The notes under the pieces: generated by a model
What the model was told of the DNA's origin: nothing
The model's database searches: none
What the model saw: the letters and a program-made list of their open reading frames with translations, nothing else
Position numbers and translations under genes: made by a program
DNA from: Paenibacillus taichungensis
GTDB taxonomy: Bacteria; Bacillota; Bacilli; Paenibacillales; Paenibacillaceae
NCBI RefSeq assembly: GCF_013359905.1
Contig: NZ_JABMCC010000121.1
Span: 992,001-1,056,000, forward strand
Direction of reading: 5' to 3'
Length of the DNA: 64,000 nt
In this document: piece after piece, positions 1 to 7,760 of the stretch
Layout of the letters: each line of letters starts with the position of its first letter
Position numbering within the stretch: the stretch's first letter is position 1

Positions 1-725
1 AAGCTCAGCGCAGATTTGTATCTGATGCCTCGCATGAGCTGCGTACACCGCTGACCACGATCCGTGGAAATGTGGACTTCCTTAAGAAGCTGTGGGATCA
101 GGAGAGCACGGACCGACCGAATCTGGACGAAGAAACGGTTAAACAAATGTCGCTCGAAGCGATAGAGGACATGGCGGATGAAGGAAAACGCATGAGTAGA
201 CTGATCAGTGATATGCTGTCTTTGGCCAGAGCCGATACAGGACAGAAAATCGAACTGAATCCGATCCCGTTGCAGATTCTGGTACAGGAAGTGGCTCGCA
301 GGTCGCAATTCCTTGATCATCAGGCAGACTGGCGTCCAGGAGATCTATCGATTCTGAATGGCATATATGTGAACGGCAGCAAGGACTATTTGCAGCAGAT
401 GTTGTTTATTTTTATCGAGAATGCCTTCAAGTACACTCCAGATGGCTCGGTTACGCTTGATGCAATACTTTATAAAGGTCAGGTAGGACTACGCATCAGT
501 GATACGGGAATCGGAATGGATCGGGATGAAGTTCCATTTATCTTTGATCGGTTCTATCGGGCGGATGAGTCGCGCGGTGCCACACCAGGTATAGGTCTGG
601 GACTGTCGATTGCCAAGTGGATCATTGAGGAACACCAAGGGTCTGTCGAGGTTGTAACCAGACGTGGAGAAGGAACGACCTTTATCATTTGGTTGCCGGT
701 AGTCTTTGCTCCGCCTATCGAATAA
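1..725 (+). CDS. Sensor histidine kinase, 5' end outside window
   Basis: This is the C-terminal 240 residues of a membrane sensor kinase; the open frame runs in from the window edge (first full codon at base 3). The HisKA phosphoacceptor box SHELRTPL is at residues 10-17 of the fragment, with His at about 11. It is followed by the HATPase domain with N-box FIENAFKYTPDG, G1 box SDTGIGM, F-box IFDRFYRAD and G2 box GIGLGLSI. The sensing and membrane part, and any partner response regulator, lie upstream of the window. The signal sensed cannot be read from this part. The next gene follows after 68 bases with no obvious terminator. Confidence 0.93.
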   Translation, partial: AQRRFVSDASHELRTPLTTIRGNVDFLKKLWDQESTDRPNLDEETVKQMSLEAIEDMADEGKRMSRLISDMLSLARADTGQKIELNPIPLQILVQEVARRSQFLDHQADWRPGDLSILNGIYVNGSKDYLQQMLFIFIENAFKYTPDGSVTLDAILYKGQVGLRISDTGIGMDRDEVPFIFDRFYRADESRGATPGIGLGLSIAKWIIEEHQGSVEVVTRRGEGTTFIIWLPVVFAPPIE

Positions 726-793
726 GGTTATAATAGACAGGACTGCAATTACATCGGCTATCTTTGCCGAGAAAGAAAGCGGGTGGCAACCAA

Positions 794-1747
794 GTGGAAG
801 TACTGCGAATTTCGCCGCGGGGATATTGTTACGGAGTTGTGGATGCGATGGTGCTCGCGCGCCAGGCGGCACGCAATCTGGACCTACCACGGCCTATTTA
901 TATATTGGGTATGATTGTGCATAACCAACATGTGACGGACTCTTTTGAAGATGAGGGCATTATTACACTGGACGGACCGAATCGGATTGATATTTTGAGC
1001 CAGGTCGAGAGTGGAACAGTGATCTTTACGGCCCATGGTGTATCTCCAGAAGTGCGCAAGATGGCACGTGATAAAGGTTTGACTACAGTGGATGCAACAT
1101 GTCCGGATGTAACCAAAACCCATGACCTTATTCGGGAGAAGACGGCAGAAGGATATGACATTATCTATATTGGGAAAAAGAATCATCCAGAGCCGGAAGG
1201 CGCGGTTGGTGTTGCACCCGATCATGTTCATCTGATCGAGAAGGAAGAGGAGATTGACGGTCTGAACGTACCTCCTGGCAAAATCCTTATCACAAATCAG
1301 ACAACGATGAGTCAATGGGACATTAAACACATTATGAGTCGTCTTCTGGAGAAGTATCCAGGCGCAGAGATTCATAATGAGATATGCTTGGCTACCCAAG
1401 TCCGTCAGGAAGCTGTTGCCGAACAGGCAGGGCAGGCAGATCTGGTCATTGTTGTAGGTGATCCTCGCAGTAATAACTCCAACCGACTTGCACAAGTATC
1501 GGAGGAAATTGCGGGTGTAACGGCATATCGTGTATCAGATGTGGCTGAGATACAGCAGGAATGGCTGAAAGGTGTGAATAAGGTGGCGGTTACTTCAGGC
1601 GCTTCTACGCCAACTCCGATCACGAAGGAAGTCATTCTATATCTGGAGCAATATGAACATGACAAGCCGGAAACATGGGAAATCAAACGTACGGTGAATA
1701 TGAGCAAGCTACTACCTCCTGTAAGGGAAAAGACTCGTACGACGTAA
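794..1747 (+). CDS. ispH: 4-hydroxy-3-methylbut-2-enyl diphosphate reductase
   Basis: IspH is the last enzyme of the non-mevalonate (MEP) isoprenoid pathway. It reduces HMBPP to IPP and DMAPP with a [4Fe-4S] cluster. The three cluster cysteines are visible at C12 (GYCYG), C103 (DATCPD) and C198 (EICLAT). The conserved histidines are at H43 (IVHNQH) and H81 (TAHGVSP), and the TNQTTMS motif is present. I chose the GTG at 794 because it gives the family N-terminus VEVLRISPRGYC and has purine-rich sequence (GAAAGAAAGCGGG) upstream. A TTG at 764 would add 10 residues without homology support. The gene ends with a terminator hairpin. Confidence 0.95.
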   Translation: MEVLRISPRGYCYGVVDAMVLARQAARNLDLPRPIYILGMIVHNQHVTDSFEDEGIITLDGPNRIDILSQVESGTVIFTAHGVSPEVRKMARDKGLTTVDATCPDVTKTHDLIREKTAEGYDIIYIGKKNHPEPEGAVGVAPDHVHLIEKEEEIDGLNVPPGKILITNQTTMSQWDIKHIMSRLLEKYPGAEIHNEICLATQVRQEAVAEQAGQADLVIVVGDPRSNNSNRLAQVSEEIAGVTAYRVSDVAEIQQEWLKGVNKVAVTSGASTPTPITKEVILYLEQYEHDKPETWEIKRTVNMSKLLPPVREKTRTT

Positions 1748-1762
1748 ACAAAACATGAATAT

Positions 1763-1820
1763 AAGAATCTTGCAGCACAGAGCCGAAATTCGGTGACTGA
1801 CTGCAGGATTCTTTTTTTTT
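1763..1820 (+). terminator. Rho-independent terminator after ispH
   Basis: A 13-bp stem (AAGAATCTTGCAG at 1763-1775 pairing with CTGCAGGATTCTT at 1801-1813, one G-U) is followed by a run of T to 1820. Confidence 0.9.
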
Positions 1821-1839
1821 GTAGGGGATAAGAGTCGGC

Positions 1840-1868
1840 TTGACTGAAAAGGGTGAATATGTTATATT
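1840..1868 (+). promoter_or_regulatory. SigA promoter of the DAHP synthase gene
   Basis: TTGACT at 1840-1845, a 17-base spacer and TATATT at 1863-1868 form a strong housekeeping promoter about 110 bases before the start codon. The leader contains short inverted repeats (for example AAGCTTAAAAGCG with CAAGCGTTTAAG, and GCGCTTAGGCGC), but I recognise no known riboswitch in it. Confidence 0.7.
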
Positions 1869-1980
1869 TACTTTAGTGGATAAAAGCTTAAAAGCGAACA
1901 AGCGTTTAAGTGGAGAAGAGTTTTGAGGATTAAATCAGACGCGCTTAGGCGCTCTCATACAAGGAAGGATGGGAATTATA

Positions 1981-3045
1981 ATGATCGTTATTGCAGGTAA
2001 AGCTACTCCGGAGGAACATATTCAGGATATCGTCGCTACAATTGAAAAGGAAGGACTTCAGGTCCATATCTCGCGTGGAGAGGACCGCACCATCATTGGC
2101 CTTATTGGTAAAGTAGAACCGAAAATGGCTGAGCATCTCCGTCAAATGAAAGGTGTAGAGAATGTCGTTAAGATTTCGAAGTCTTACAAATTGGCAAGCC
2201 GTGATTTCCATCCTCAAGATACCGTGATCTCCATCAAAGGTGTAGATATTGGCGGGAAAGAACTCGTCGTTATGGGCGGACCGTGTGCGGTTGAATCAGC
2301 TGCACAGATTGATGAGATTGCCGGGCTGGTTAAGGCTGCCGGTGGACAGGTGCTTCGCGGTGGTGCATTTAAGCCACGTACAGGTCCGTACAGCTTCCAG
2401 GGAACGGGCGTTGAAGGTCTGATCATGATGGCAGAAGCAGGGAAGAAACATGACCTGCTGACGATTACAGAAGTCATGACGCCTGAATATGTGGATATCT
2501 GTGCCGAGTACGCAGACATTCTGCAAGTAGGTACACGTAATATGCAGAACTTCGATTTGCTACGTAAATTGGGTGAGTGTGGCAAACCGGTATTGCTGAA
2601 ACGTGGCTTCAGTGCAACTTACGATGAGCTGTTGAATGCCGCTGAATACATTCTTGCGGGTGGCAACCCGAATGTAATGCTGTGTGAACGTGGTATTCGT
2701 ACATTCGAATCCTACACACGTAATACGCTCGACCTCTCGGCCATTCCTGTCTTGCAGTCTCTCAGTCATCTACCAGTTATTTCGGACCCAAGTCATGGTA
2801 CGGGGCGCCGTGAGCTGGTTGAACCAATGACGAAGGCATCTGTCGCTGCTGGTGCTAACGGCCTAATTATCGAAATGCATACGGACCCCGATAACTCTAT
2901 GACGGGTGACGGCGTGCAGTCTCTGTTCCCTGACCAATTTGCCAACCTGCTTCAGGATCTGGAGAAATTGGCACCAATCGTCGGTAAAACATTCAATACA
3001 GCCAAACAACCGGCGGAGTTCTTTCCAGCACGAGTTGGCGTATAA
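1981..3045 (+). CDS. aroF: 3-deoxy-7-phosphoheptulonate (DAHP) synthase
   Basis: This enzyme condenses PEP and erythrose-4-phosphate, the first step of the shikimate pathway. The protein has about 354 residues. An N-terminal ferredoxin-like (ACT-like) regulatory domain covers roughly residues 1-75. The type I-beta catalytic barrel follows, with VMGGPCAVES, RGGAFKPRTGPYSFQG, VGTRNMQNF, LLKRGF, DPSHGTGRR and IIEMHTDPD. The N-terminal domain is typical of the feedback-regulated Bacillus/Thermotoga class. ATG 1981 is preferred over ATG 1969 because the ribosome site AAGGAAGG (1961-1968) would nearly touch 1969, whereas it lies 12 bases from 1981. No chorismate mutase domain is fused. Confidence 0.95.
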   Translation: MIVIAGKATPEEHIQDIVATIEKEGLQVHISRGEDRTIIGLIGKVEPKMAEHLRQMKGVENVVKISKSYKLASRDFHPQDTVISIKGVDIGGKELVVMGGPCAVESAAQIDEIAGLVKAAGGQVLRGGAFKPRTGPYSFQGTGVEGLIMMAEAGKKHDLLTITEVMTPEYVDICAEYADILQVGTRNMQNFDLLRKLGECGKPVLLKRGFSATYDELLNAAEYILAGGNPNVMLCERGIRTFESYTRNTLDLSAIPVLQSLSHLPVISDPSHGTGRRELVEPMTKASVAAGANGLIIEMHTDPDNSMTGDGVQSLFPDQFANLLQDLEKLAPIVGKTFNTAKQPAEFFPARVGV

Positions 3046-3089
3046 CTGATCTTCATAGTATAGGTAATATAGTTCACCCGGGCATCTGC

Positions 3090-3138
3090 CCTGGCTCCGT
3101 TCAATGAGAATGGGGCTAGGACAAAATGTCCGGTTTTT
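3090..3138 (+). terminator. Terminator after DAHP synthase gene
   Basis: CCTGGCTCC (3090-3098) pairs, with G-U pairs, with GGGGCTAGG (3112-3120). A second small hairpin GGACA/TGTCC (3119-3131) and GTTTTT follow. Confidence 0.7.
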
Positions 3139-3306
3139 GTGTTATTTGGAGCTTTGAACGCATTTATTAATCATAGGTGATAAGAAACATTTATGATGTG
3201 ATGTTTTTTTCCATAATTTAGGCTAAATATAGCCTTGCTTTACCGCATTAAACCAGTTAAATGTAATGTATATACGTTGTTAAGTGAAATCAATAGGTTT
3301 ATAAAA

Positions 3307-3323
3307 TGTGAGCATAGCTTACA
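3307..3323 (+). promoter_or_regulatory. GlnR/TnrA-type operator upstream of glnA
   Basis: The 17-mer TGTGAGCATAGCTTACA fits the GlnR/TnrA consensus TGTNA-N7-TNACA at every fixed position. It sits about 29 bases upstream of the -35 box of the glnA promoter. Such an upstream position is more usual for activation than for steric repression. The rest of the 415-bp gap is AT-rich and otherwise featureless. Confidence 0.75.
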
Positions 3324-3351
3324 TAGTTGCAAAAAATACCTTACATAAGTA

Positions 3352-3381
3352 TTGACGATGTCATATTTGAGATTTTATAAT
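3352..3381 (+). promoter_or_regulatory. SigA promoter of glnA
   Basis: TTGACG at 3352-3357, an 18-base spacer and a perfect TATAAT at 3376-3381. The predicted transcript starts near 3388, giving a leader of about 73 bases before the chosen ATG. The leader is open in frame with glnA back to 3380. Confidence 0.75.
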
Positions 3382-3460
3382 GACGACAGAAAAAAATTCG
3401 AATATGGACATTTTCTTAGTGGGGTTGTTTAATGTTCGGAATATTTGGGAGGACGAATAC

Positions 3461-4885
3461 ATGTCGGTTGAAAACGTATTGAAATCAATTCAAGAGAACA
3501 ACATCGAGTGGGTAGATTTTCGTTTTGTAGATTTATCCGGTCGTGCGCACCACATCTCGTTACCAGCTTCGGCAGTTGACGCAGACACTTTTGTAAATGG
3601 AGTAGCCTTTGATGGTTCTTCTATTCAAGGTTTCCGCGGAATTGAAGAGTCCGATATGGTTATGATTCCAGATCCTGAAGCGACTTTTGTCGATCCGTTC
3701 ACAGCACACCCTACATTGAATGTTATGTGTGATATCTTCACTCCGGATGGCGAGCGTTATGAGCGTGACCCACGCGGTATCGCAGTCAAAGCGGAAGAAT
3801 TCCTGAAAGAAAGCGGAGTAGGTACAGCAGCATTCTTCGCACCTGAATCCGAGTTCTTCATTTTCGACGATGTACGTTATGAGAGCGGCACGAACAGCTC
3901 TTCCTATTTCGTAGATTCCGAAGAAGCTTCTTGGAACACCAACCGTAAGGAAGATGGCGGTAACCTGGGTTTCAAAGTTCGTACTAAAGGCGGATATGTT
4001 CCTGTAGCTCCAGTGGATACACAACAAGATATTCGTAGTGAAATGTGTCGCATTTTGGAAGAAGCGGGCCTGTCGATTGAACGTCACCACCACGAAGTGG
4101 CGACAGCTGGTCAAGCCGAAATCAACTTCCGTTTTGATACGTTGAAGAAAACAGCAGACAACCTGCTTGTATACAAATACATCGTGCATAACACTGCACG
4201 TCAATATGGTAAAGTAGCAACATTCATGCCAAAACCACTGTTTGGTGATAATGGTAGCGGAATGCACGTTCACCAATCCATCTTCGATGGCGATTCCCCA
4301 TTGTTCTATGACAAAGCGGGATATGCAAACCTGAGCGAAATGGCTCTGCATTACATTGGAGGAATTCTGTACCACGCACCGGCTTTGATTGCTTTGACTA
4401 ACCCTAGTACGAACTCATTCAAACGTCTCGTACCTGGTTATGAAGCACCGGTTAACCTGGTTTACTCCAAAGGTAACCGTTCAGCAGCAGTACGTATTCC
4501 GGTTGCGGCTGTGACACCAAAAGGTTGTCGTATCGAGTTCCGTACACCGGACTCCACAGCTAACCCTTACCTGGCATTCGCTGCAATGCTGATGGCGGGT
4601 CTGGATGGTATCAAACGCAAAATCAACCCAACTGAGCTTGGATATGGTCCACTCGACAAAAACATCTATGATTTGTCTGATGCAGACAAAGAAAATATCC
4701 GCAGTGTGCCAGCTTCCCTGGAAGAAGCGCTTGACGCTCTGGCAGCGGACAACGAATTCTTGACTGAAGGCGGCGTCTTCACGAAAGAATTCATCGAGAA
4801 CTACATCAACCTCAAACGTGACGAAGCGAAAGCAGTAGCAATTCGCATTCATCCACATGAGTACAGCCTCTACTTCGACTGCTAA
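3461..4885 (+). CDS. glnA: Glutamine synthetase, type I
   Basis: This enzyme makes glutamine from glutamate, ammonia and ATP and is a central nitrogen-assimilation enzyme. The 474-residue protein shows the GS-I landmarks VDFRFVDLSGRAHH, FAPESEFFIF, the metal/ammonia segment HHHEVATAGQAEINFRF, the ATP-site stretch FGDNGSGMHVHQS, NPSTNSFKRLVPGYEAPV and RSAAVRIP. Its C-terminus HPHEYSLYFDC is typical. It is about 30 residues longer than the Bacillus GlnRA-type enzyme and has NIYDLS near the position of the enteric adenylylation loop, so it is closer to the longer GS-I subgroup. ATG 3461 is chosen for its GGGAGG site; an in-frame extension to 3380 lacks one. No glnR gene is adjacent, but a GlnR/TnrA-type box lies upstream. 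Confidence 0.95.
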   Translation: MSVENVLKSIQENNIEWVDFRFVDLSGRAHHISLPASAVDADTFVNGVAFDGSSIQGFRGIEESDMVMIPDPEATFVDPFTAHPTLNVMCDIFTPDGERYERDPRGIAVKAEEFLKESGVGTAAFFAPESEFFIFDDVRYESGTNSSSYFVDSEEASWNTNRKEDGGNLGFKVRTKGGYVPVAPVDTQQDIRSEMCRILEEAGLSIERHHHEVATAGQAEINFRFDTLKKTADNLLVYKYIVHNTARQYGKVATFMPKPLFGDNGSGMHVHQSIFDGDSPLFYDKAGYANLSEMALHYIGGILYHAPALIALTNPSTNSFKRLVPGYEAPVNLVYSKGNRSAAVRIPVAAVTPKGCRIEFRTPDSTANPYLAFAAMLMAGLDGIKRKINPTELGYGPLDKNIYDLSDADKENIRSVPASLEEALDALAADNEFLTEGGVFTKEFIENYINLKRDEAKAVAIRIHPHEYSLYFDC

Positions 4886-4892
4886 TCCAGTC

Positions 4893-4946
4893 GGAACAGA
4901 AACTGTTCCCAATGTATAGCCTCCGGGACTCGCTCTCGGAGGCTTT
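4893..4946 (+). terminator. Terminator after glnA
   Basis: Two hairpins follow the stop: GGAACAG/CTGTTCC (4893-4909), then AGCCTCCG/CGGAGGCT (4918-4944) running into TTTTCC. Confidence 0.85.
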
Positions 4947-5118
4947 TCCTTGAATTGAACGATGTAGTGCATTAACTTTGCAGGGTGATAAAGGAATTTG
5001 ATAACCCTGATTCGCAGCTTCGGTGCTTATTGCCCTTGAAGCAGATAGGGAATACTGATATCATAGCGATAATATTCACTTCATATGTCAGCTACGGATG
5101 GAAAGGGCGGGGGATTTT

Positions 5119-6207
5119 GTGACAAAGAGAGCGTATAATTTCAATGCAGGACCTGCGGCGTTGCCACTTGAGGTTCTGGAGCGTGCTCAGGCAGAATTTG
5201 TTGATTTTCGGAATACAGGAATGTCGATTATGGAGATGTCTCACCGTGGAGCGGTGTACGAATCTGTACATAATGAAGCTCAGGAACGTTTGTTGTCTCT
5301 GCTAGGCAATCCAAAAGGATATAAGGTCCTCTTCCTGCAAGGCGGAGCCAGCACTCAGTTCGCCATGCTGCCGATGAACCTGCTCGGGGAAGGGCAGACA
5401 GCCAGTTACGTCATGACAGGCAGCTGGGCCAAGAAGGCACTGTCTGAGGCGAAACTGATTGGGGAGACGCAGGTCGCTGCATCTTCCGAAGCGGATAAAT
5501 ATATGAAATTGCCGGATGTGTCGAATCTTAGCTTCCCGGATCGCACAGCTTATGTTCATTTGACGTCTAATGAAACAATTGAGGGAACTCAATTCAAGTC
5601 ATTCCCGGATACCGGTTCAGTTCCACTTATTGCCGACATGTCGAGTGACATCTTCTGCAAACCGTTTGATCTTAATCAATTCGGCATGATCTATGCAGGT
5701 GCACAGAAGAACCTGGGCCCATCAGGAATTACGGTTGTTATTGCTCGCGAAGAACTGGTTAGTGAATCTCCTAAAACGATCCCGACGATGCTTCGATATA
5801 GTACACATGTGGATAACAATTCTCTCTATAATACACCACCGTCCTTCTCCGTATACATGGTGAATGAGGTTCTGAAATGGATCGAAGAACAAGGTGGATT
5901 GGCTGGAATTGAACAGAAGAACATGAAGAAAGCTGATTTGCTCTATAATGCGATCGATTCCTCCGGAGACTTCTACCGTGGTTGTGTAGATCCGGCAGAT
6001 CGTTCCCTGATGAATGTGACCTTCCGCCTGGCTAACGAGGAGCTGGAGAAACAGTTTATCAAGGCTTCAGAGCAAGAAGGCTTTGTTGGTCTGAAAGGGC
6101 ATCGGAGTGTTGGTGGCCTGCGTGCTTCCATTTACAATGCTGCTCCATATGAAAGTGTTAAGGCACTTACGGACTTCATGAGCCACTTCCAGAAGACAAA
6201 TGGTTAA
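5119..6207 (+). CDS. serC: Phosphoserine aminotransferase
   Basis: SerC is a PLP enzyme converting 3-phosphohydroxypyruvate and glutamate to phosphoserine in serine biosynthesis. It has about 362 residues, the family size. The start motif YNFNAGPAALP, GGASTQFAMLPMN, DMSSDIFCKP and the PLP-lysine segment AGAQKNLGPSG (Lys near 197) are present, as are HVDNNSLYNTPPSF and GHRSVGGLRASIYN. GTG 5119 is preferred: it is preceded by GGGCGGGGG and gives the family N-terminus TKRAYNFNAGP. ATG 5098 has no ribosome site. A weak promoter (TTGAAT, 17 bases, TAACTT at 4950-4978) lies upstream. The roughly 130-base leader can form small hairpins but no known riboswitch. Confidence 0.95.
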   Translation: MTKRAYNFNAGPAALPLEVLERAQAEFVDFRNTGMSIMEMSHRGAVYESVHNEAQERLLSLLGNPKGYKVLFLQGGASTQFAMLPMNLLGEGQTASYVMTGSWAKKALSEAKLIGETQVAASSEADKYMKLPDVSNLSFPDRTAYVHLTSNETIEGTQFKSFPDTGSVPLIADMSSDIFCKPFDLNQFGMIYAGAQKNLGPSGITVVIAREELVSESPKTIPTMLRYSTHVDNNSLYNTPPSFSVYMVNEVLKWIEEQGGLAGIEQKNMKKADLLYNAIDSSGDFYRGCVDPADRSLMNVTFRLANEELEKQFIKASEQEGFVGLKGHRSVGGLRASIYNAAPYESVKALTDFMSHFQKTNG

Positions 6208-6259
6208 ACAACCTGGCAGCGAGTTGTGAATTCAAGCATTCACACTTGTGCTTTACCAG

Positions 6260-6291
6260 AGCCTTCCACATTGACGTGTGGAGGGCTTTTC
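6260..6291 (+). terminator. Terminator after serC
   Basis: An 11-bp stem AGCCTTCCACA/TGTGGAGGGCT with a 6-base loop is followed by TTTTCTTT. Confidence 0.9.
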
Positions 6292-6344
6292 TTTAAGATT
6301 AGAGAATTGTCGTTTACATGAAATGAAAAGGAGATTGAACACAT

Positions 6345-6809
6345 ATGGCTTTACATATCGTTCTGGTTGAACCGGAGATTCCGGCAAATACAGGAAATAT
6401 TTCCCGTACATGTGCGGCTACCGGTACACATTTGCATCTCGTGCGTCCACTCGGATTCCGTACGGATGATGCCACACTGAAACGCGCGGGTCTGGATTAC
6501 TGGCATGCCGTTCATATTGAATATCATGATTCGTTTGCTGAGGTTCAAGAACAGTACCCTGAAGGGCGTTTCTTCTACGCAACCACGAAGGCGAAGAACC
6601 GTTATAGCGATTTTAATTTTCAGGATGGAGATTTTCTAGTGTTCGGTAAGGAGACGAAAGGCCTTCCTCCAGAATTAATTGCTGCTAATCCAGATACTTG
6701 TATGAAGATGCCAATGACAGGTGATGTCAGATCATTGAACTTGTCAAACTCAGCAGCAATCATTGTGTATGAGGCGTTGCGTCAACTTAATTTCCCGGGT
6801 CTGGATTAG
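6345..6809 (+). CDS. trmL: tRNA (cytidine(34)-2'-O)-methyltransferase
   Basis: TrmL is a SPOUT-fold methyltransferase that uses SAM to methylate the 2'-O of the wobble nucleotide in tRNA-Leu isoacceptors. The 154-residue length equals that of the single-domain TrmL/CspR family. The conserved blocks are the N-terminal VLVEPEIPANTGNISRTCAATG and HLVRPLGF, then VFGKETKGLP and the trefoil-knot C-terminal motif VRSLNLSNSAAIIVYEALRQ. The start at 6345 is preceded by AAAAGGAGATT. No terminator is visible before the AT-rich gap to the next gene. Confidence 0.95.
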   Translation: MALHIVLVEPEIPANTGNISRTCAATGTHLHLVRPLGFRTDDATLKRAGLDYWHAVHIEYHDSFAEVQEQYPEGRFFYATTKAKNRYSDFNFQDGDFLVFGKETKGLPPELIAANPDTCMKMPMTGDVRSLNLSNSAAIIVYEALRQLNFPGLD

Positions 6810-6979
6810 TCTAATTCGCGTTTAAGTGACGGTTAGAATTCGCTAAAAAAACATTTTTCAAAAAAAAGGACAAAAAATGTTTATTTCCAGCAGGATTCGA
6901 CAAAATCTTGGCGAATTAATAAACATAGTACAAATGTACCTAGAAATTTAGAGTAAGATAGGAGAGGTGTGCCGTAGCT

Positions 6980-7234
6980 ATGAAGCCAGCTGGAGTCGTT
7001 CGCAAAGTTGACCAATTGGGTAGGATCGTATTGCCTAAATCTTTGCGTAAAAGGTATCAAATGAATGAGGGAGATCCTGTAGAGATCTTAGTACAAGGGG
7101 ACCATATCATTCTGGAGAGATACCGTCCAAAATGTATTTTTTGTGGATCGATGGAAGAAGTCAATGAGTTCAAAGAGCGTTACATATGCGCACAATGTTT
7201 AGATGAAATGACCCAGCTTCCACAGCACGGGTAA
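6980..7234 (+). CDS. AbrB-family regulator with CxxC/CxxC tail
   Basis: This is an 84-residue transition-state-type DNA-binding protein. Residues 1-50 are a SpoVT/AbrB swapped-hairpin domain (GVVRKVDQLGRIVLPKSLRK, then GDPVEILVQGDHIILERY). AbrB and Abh continue with a multimerisation domain. This protein instead has a short tail with C-I-F-C and C-A-Q-C about 16 residues apart, suggesting a zinc knuckle. That metal site is an inference from cysteine spacing. The ribosome site is AGGAGAGG. The 170-bp AT-rich region upstream repeats GAATTCGC/GCGAATT elements (near 6836 and 6911). Targets are unknown. Confidence 0.85.
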   Translation: MKPAGVVRKVDQLGRIVLPKSLRKRYQMNEGDPVEILVQGDHIILERYRPKCIFCGSMEEVNEFKERYICAQCLDEMTQLPQHG

Positions 7235-7240
7235 AATAAA

Positions 7241-7279
7241 AAGTATCATGGCCTCTAAAGGTCATGATACTTTTTTTGT
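7241..7279. terminator. Bidirectional terminator
   Basis: AAGTATCATGGCCT (7241-7254) pairs with AGGTCATGATACTT (7259-7272), flanked by A-rich sequence on the left and seven T on the right. It can serve both the AbrB-like gene and the convergent GNAT gene. Confidence 0.9.
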
Positions 7280-7328
7280 GTGGAAAAATCATGTCCACTT
7301 CCAATTTACCTGGATCAAACGAATGGAT

Positions 7329-7760
7329 TCAGCTATTCGTGTTGTATTCCATCACCCAATATTTCTCCCCGGGTGTACCTTCTTCAATGACTTTTTTCCA
7401 ACCCTGTCGTTCGTAAAAGCCTATTGCTTTATGATTATCAGATACACATTTCAATCGAACAGGCTGCTGCATGAGTGAAACTGACGCATCAAGTAAGCGT
7501 GAACCTGTACCCCCGCCGATAAAACCGGGATGAATAAACAGAAGGTGGATAAAGTTCTCGGGAAGGTACAGCGAAGCGAAGCCGAGAAGCGGTCCATCTT
7601 CATTTTCAGCCACAAGGATATGCTCATCCACGGTATCTGTATCAAAATCCTGCAGAGACAGTTCTTCCGGCTTAGCCCAGTGGAATCGGGCACGTCGCGA
7701 CTCCAGATAAATGTTTCTCAACTCCGCATAATCTGCCTCAGTGGCTGGCCGTATAATCAA
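7329..7760 (-). CDS. GNAT-family N-acetyltransferase
   Basis: This protein of about 143 residues belongs to the GCN5-related acetyltransferase fold. It starts with IIRPATEADYAELRNIY and has a GFASLYL strand. FIHPGFIGGGTGSRLLDA is the acetyl-CoA pyrophosphate loop (Q/RxxGxG/A type), and the family-typical NHKAIGFYERQGWKKV lies near the C-terminus. The TTG start at 7760 is preferred because GGAGGGG lies 6 bases upstream. It overlaps the stop of the preceding serine hydrolase gene in the form TTGA, a sign of translational coupling. An ATG at 7796 would overlap that gene by 40 bases. The substrate is unknown. Confidence 0.85.
   Translation of the reverse strand: MIIRPATEADYAELRNIYLESRRARFHWAKPEELSLQDFDTDTVDEHILVAENEDGPLLGFASLYLPENFIHLLFIHPGFIGGGTGSRLLDASVSLMQQPVRLKCVSDNHKAIGFYERQGWKKVIEEGTPGEKYWVMEYNTNS

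Noticed and set aside
3380..3460. N-terminal extension of glutamine synthetase
   Set aside because: It starts on the -10 box of the predicted promoter and lacks a ribosome site; ATG 3461 has GGGAGG and the family N-terminus.
3560..4375. A 271-codon antisense frame within glnA
   Set aside because: It has shadow composition from a highly codon-biased gene and no family likeness.
4950..5118. Riboswitch in the serC leader
   Set aside because: Only a five-bp AGGGT/ACCCT hairpin and short repeats were found; no known class matches.
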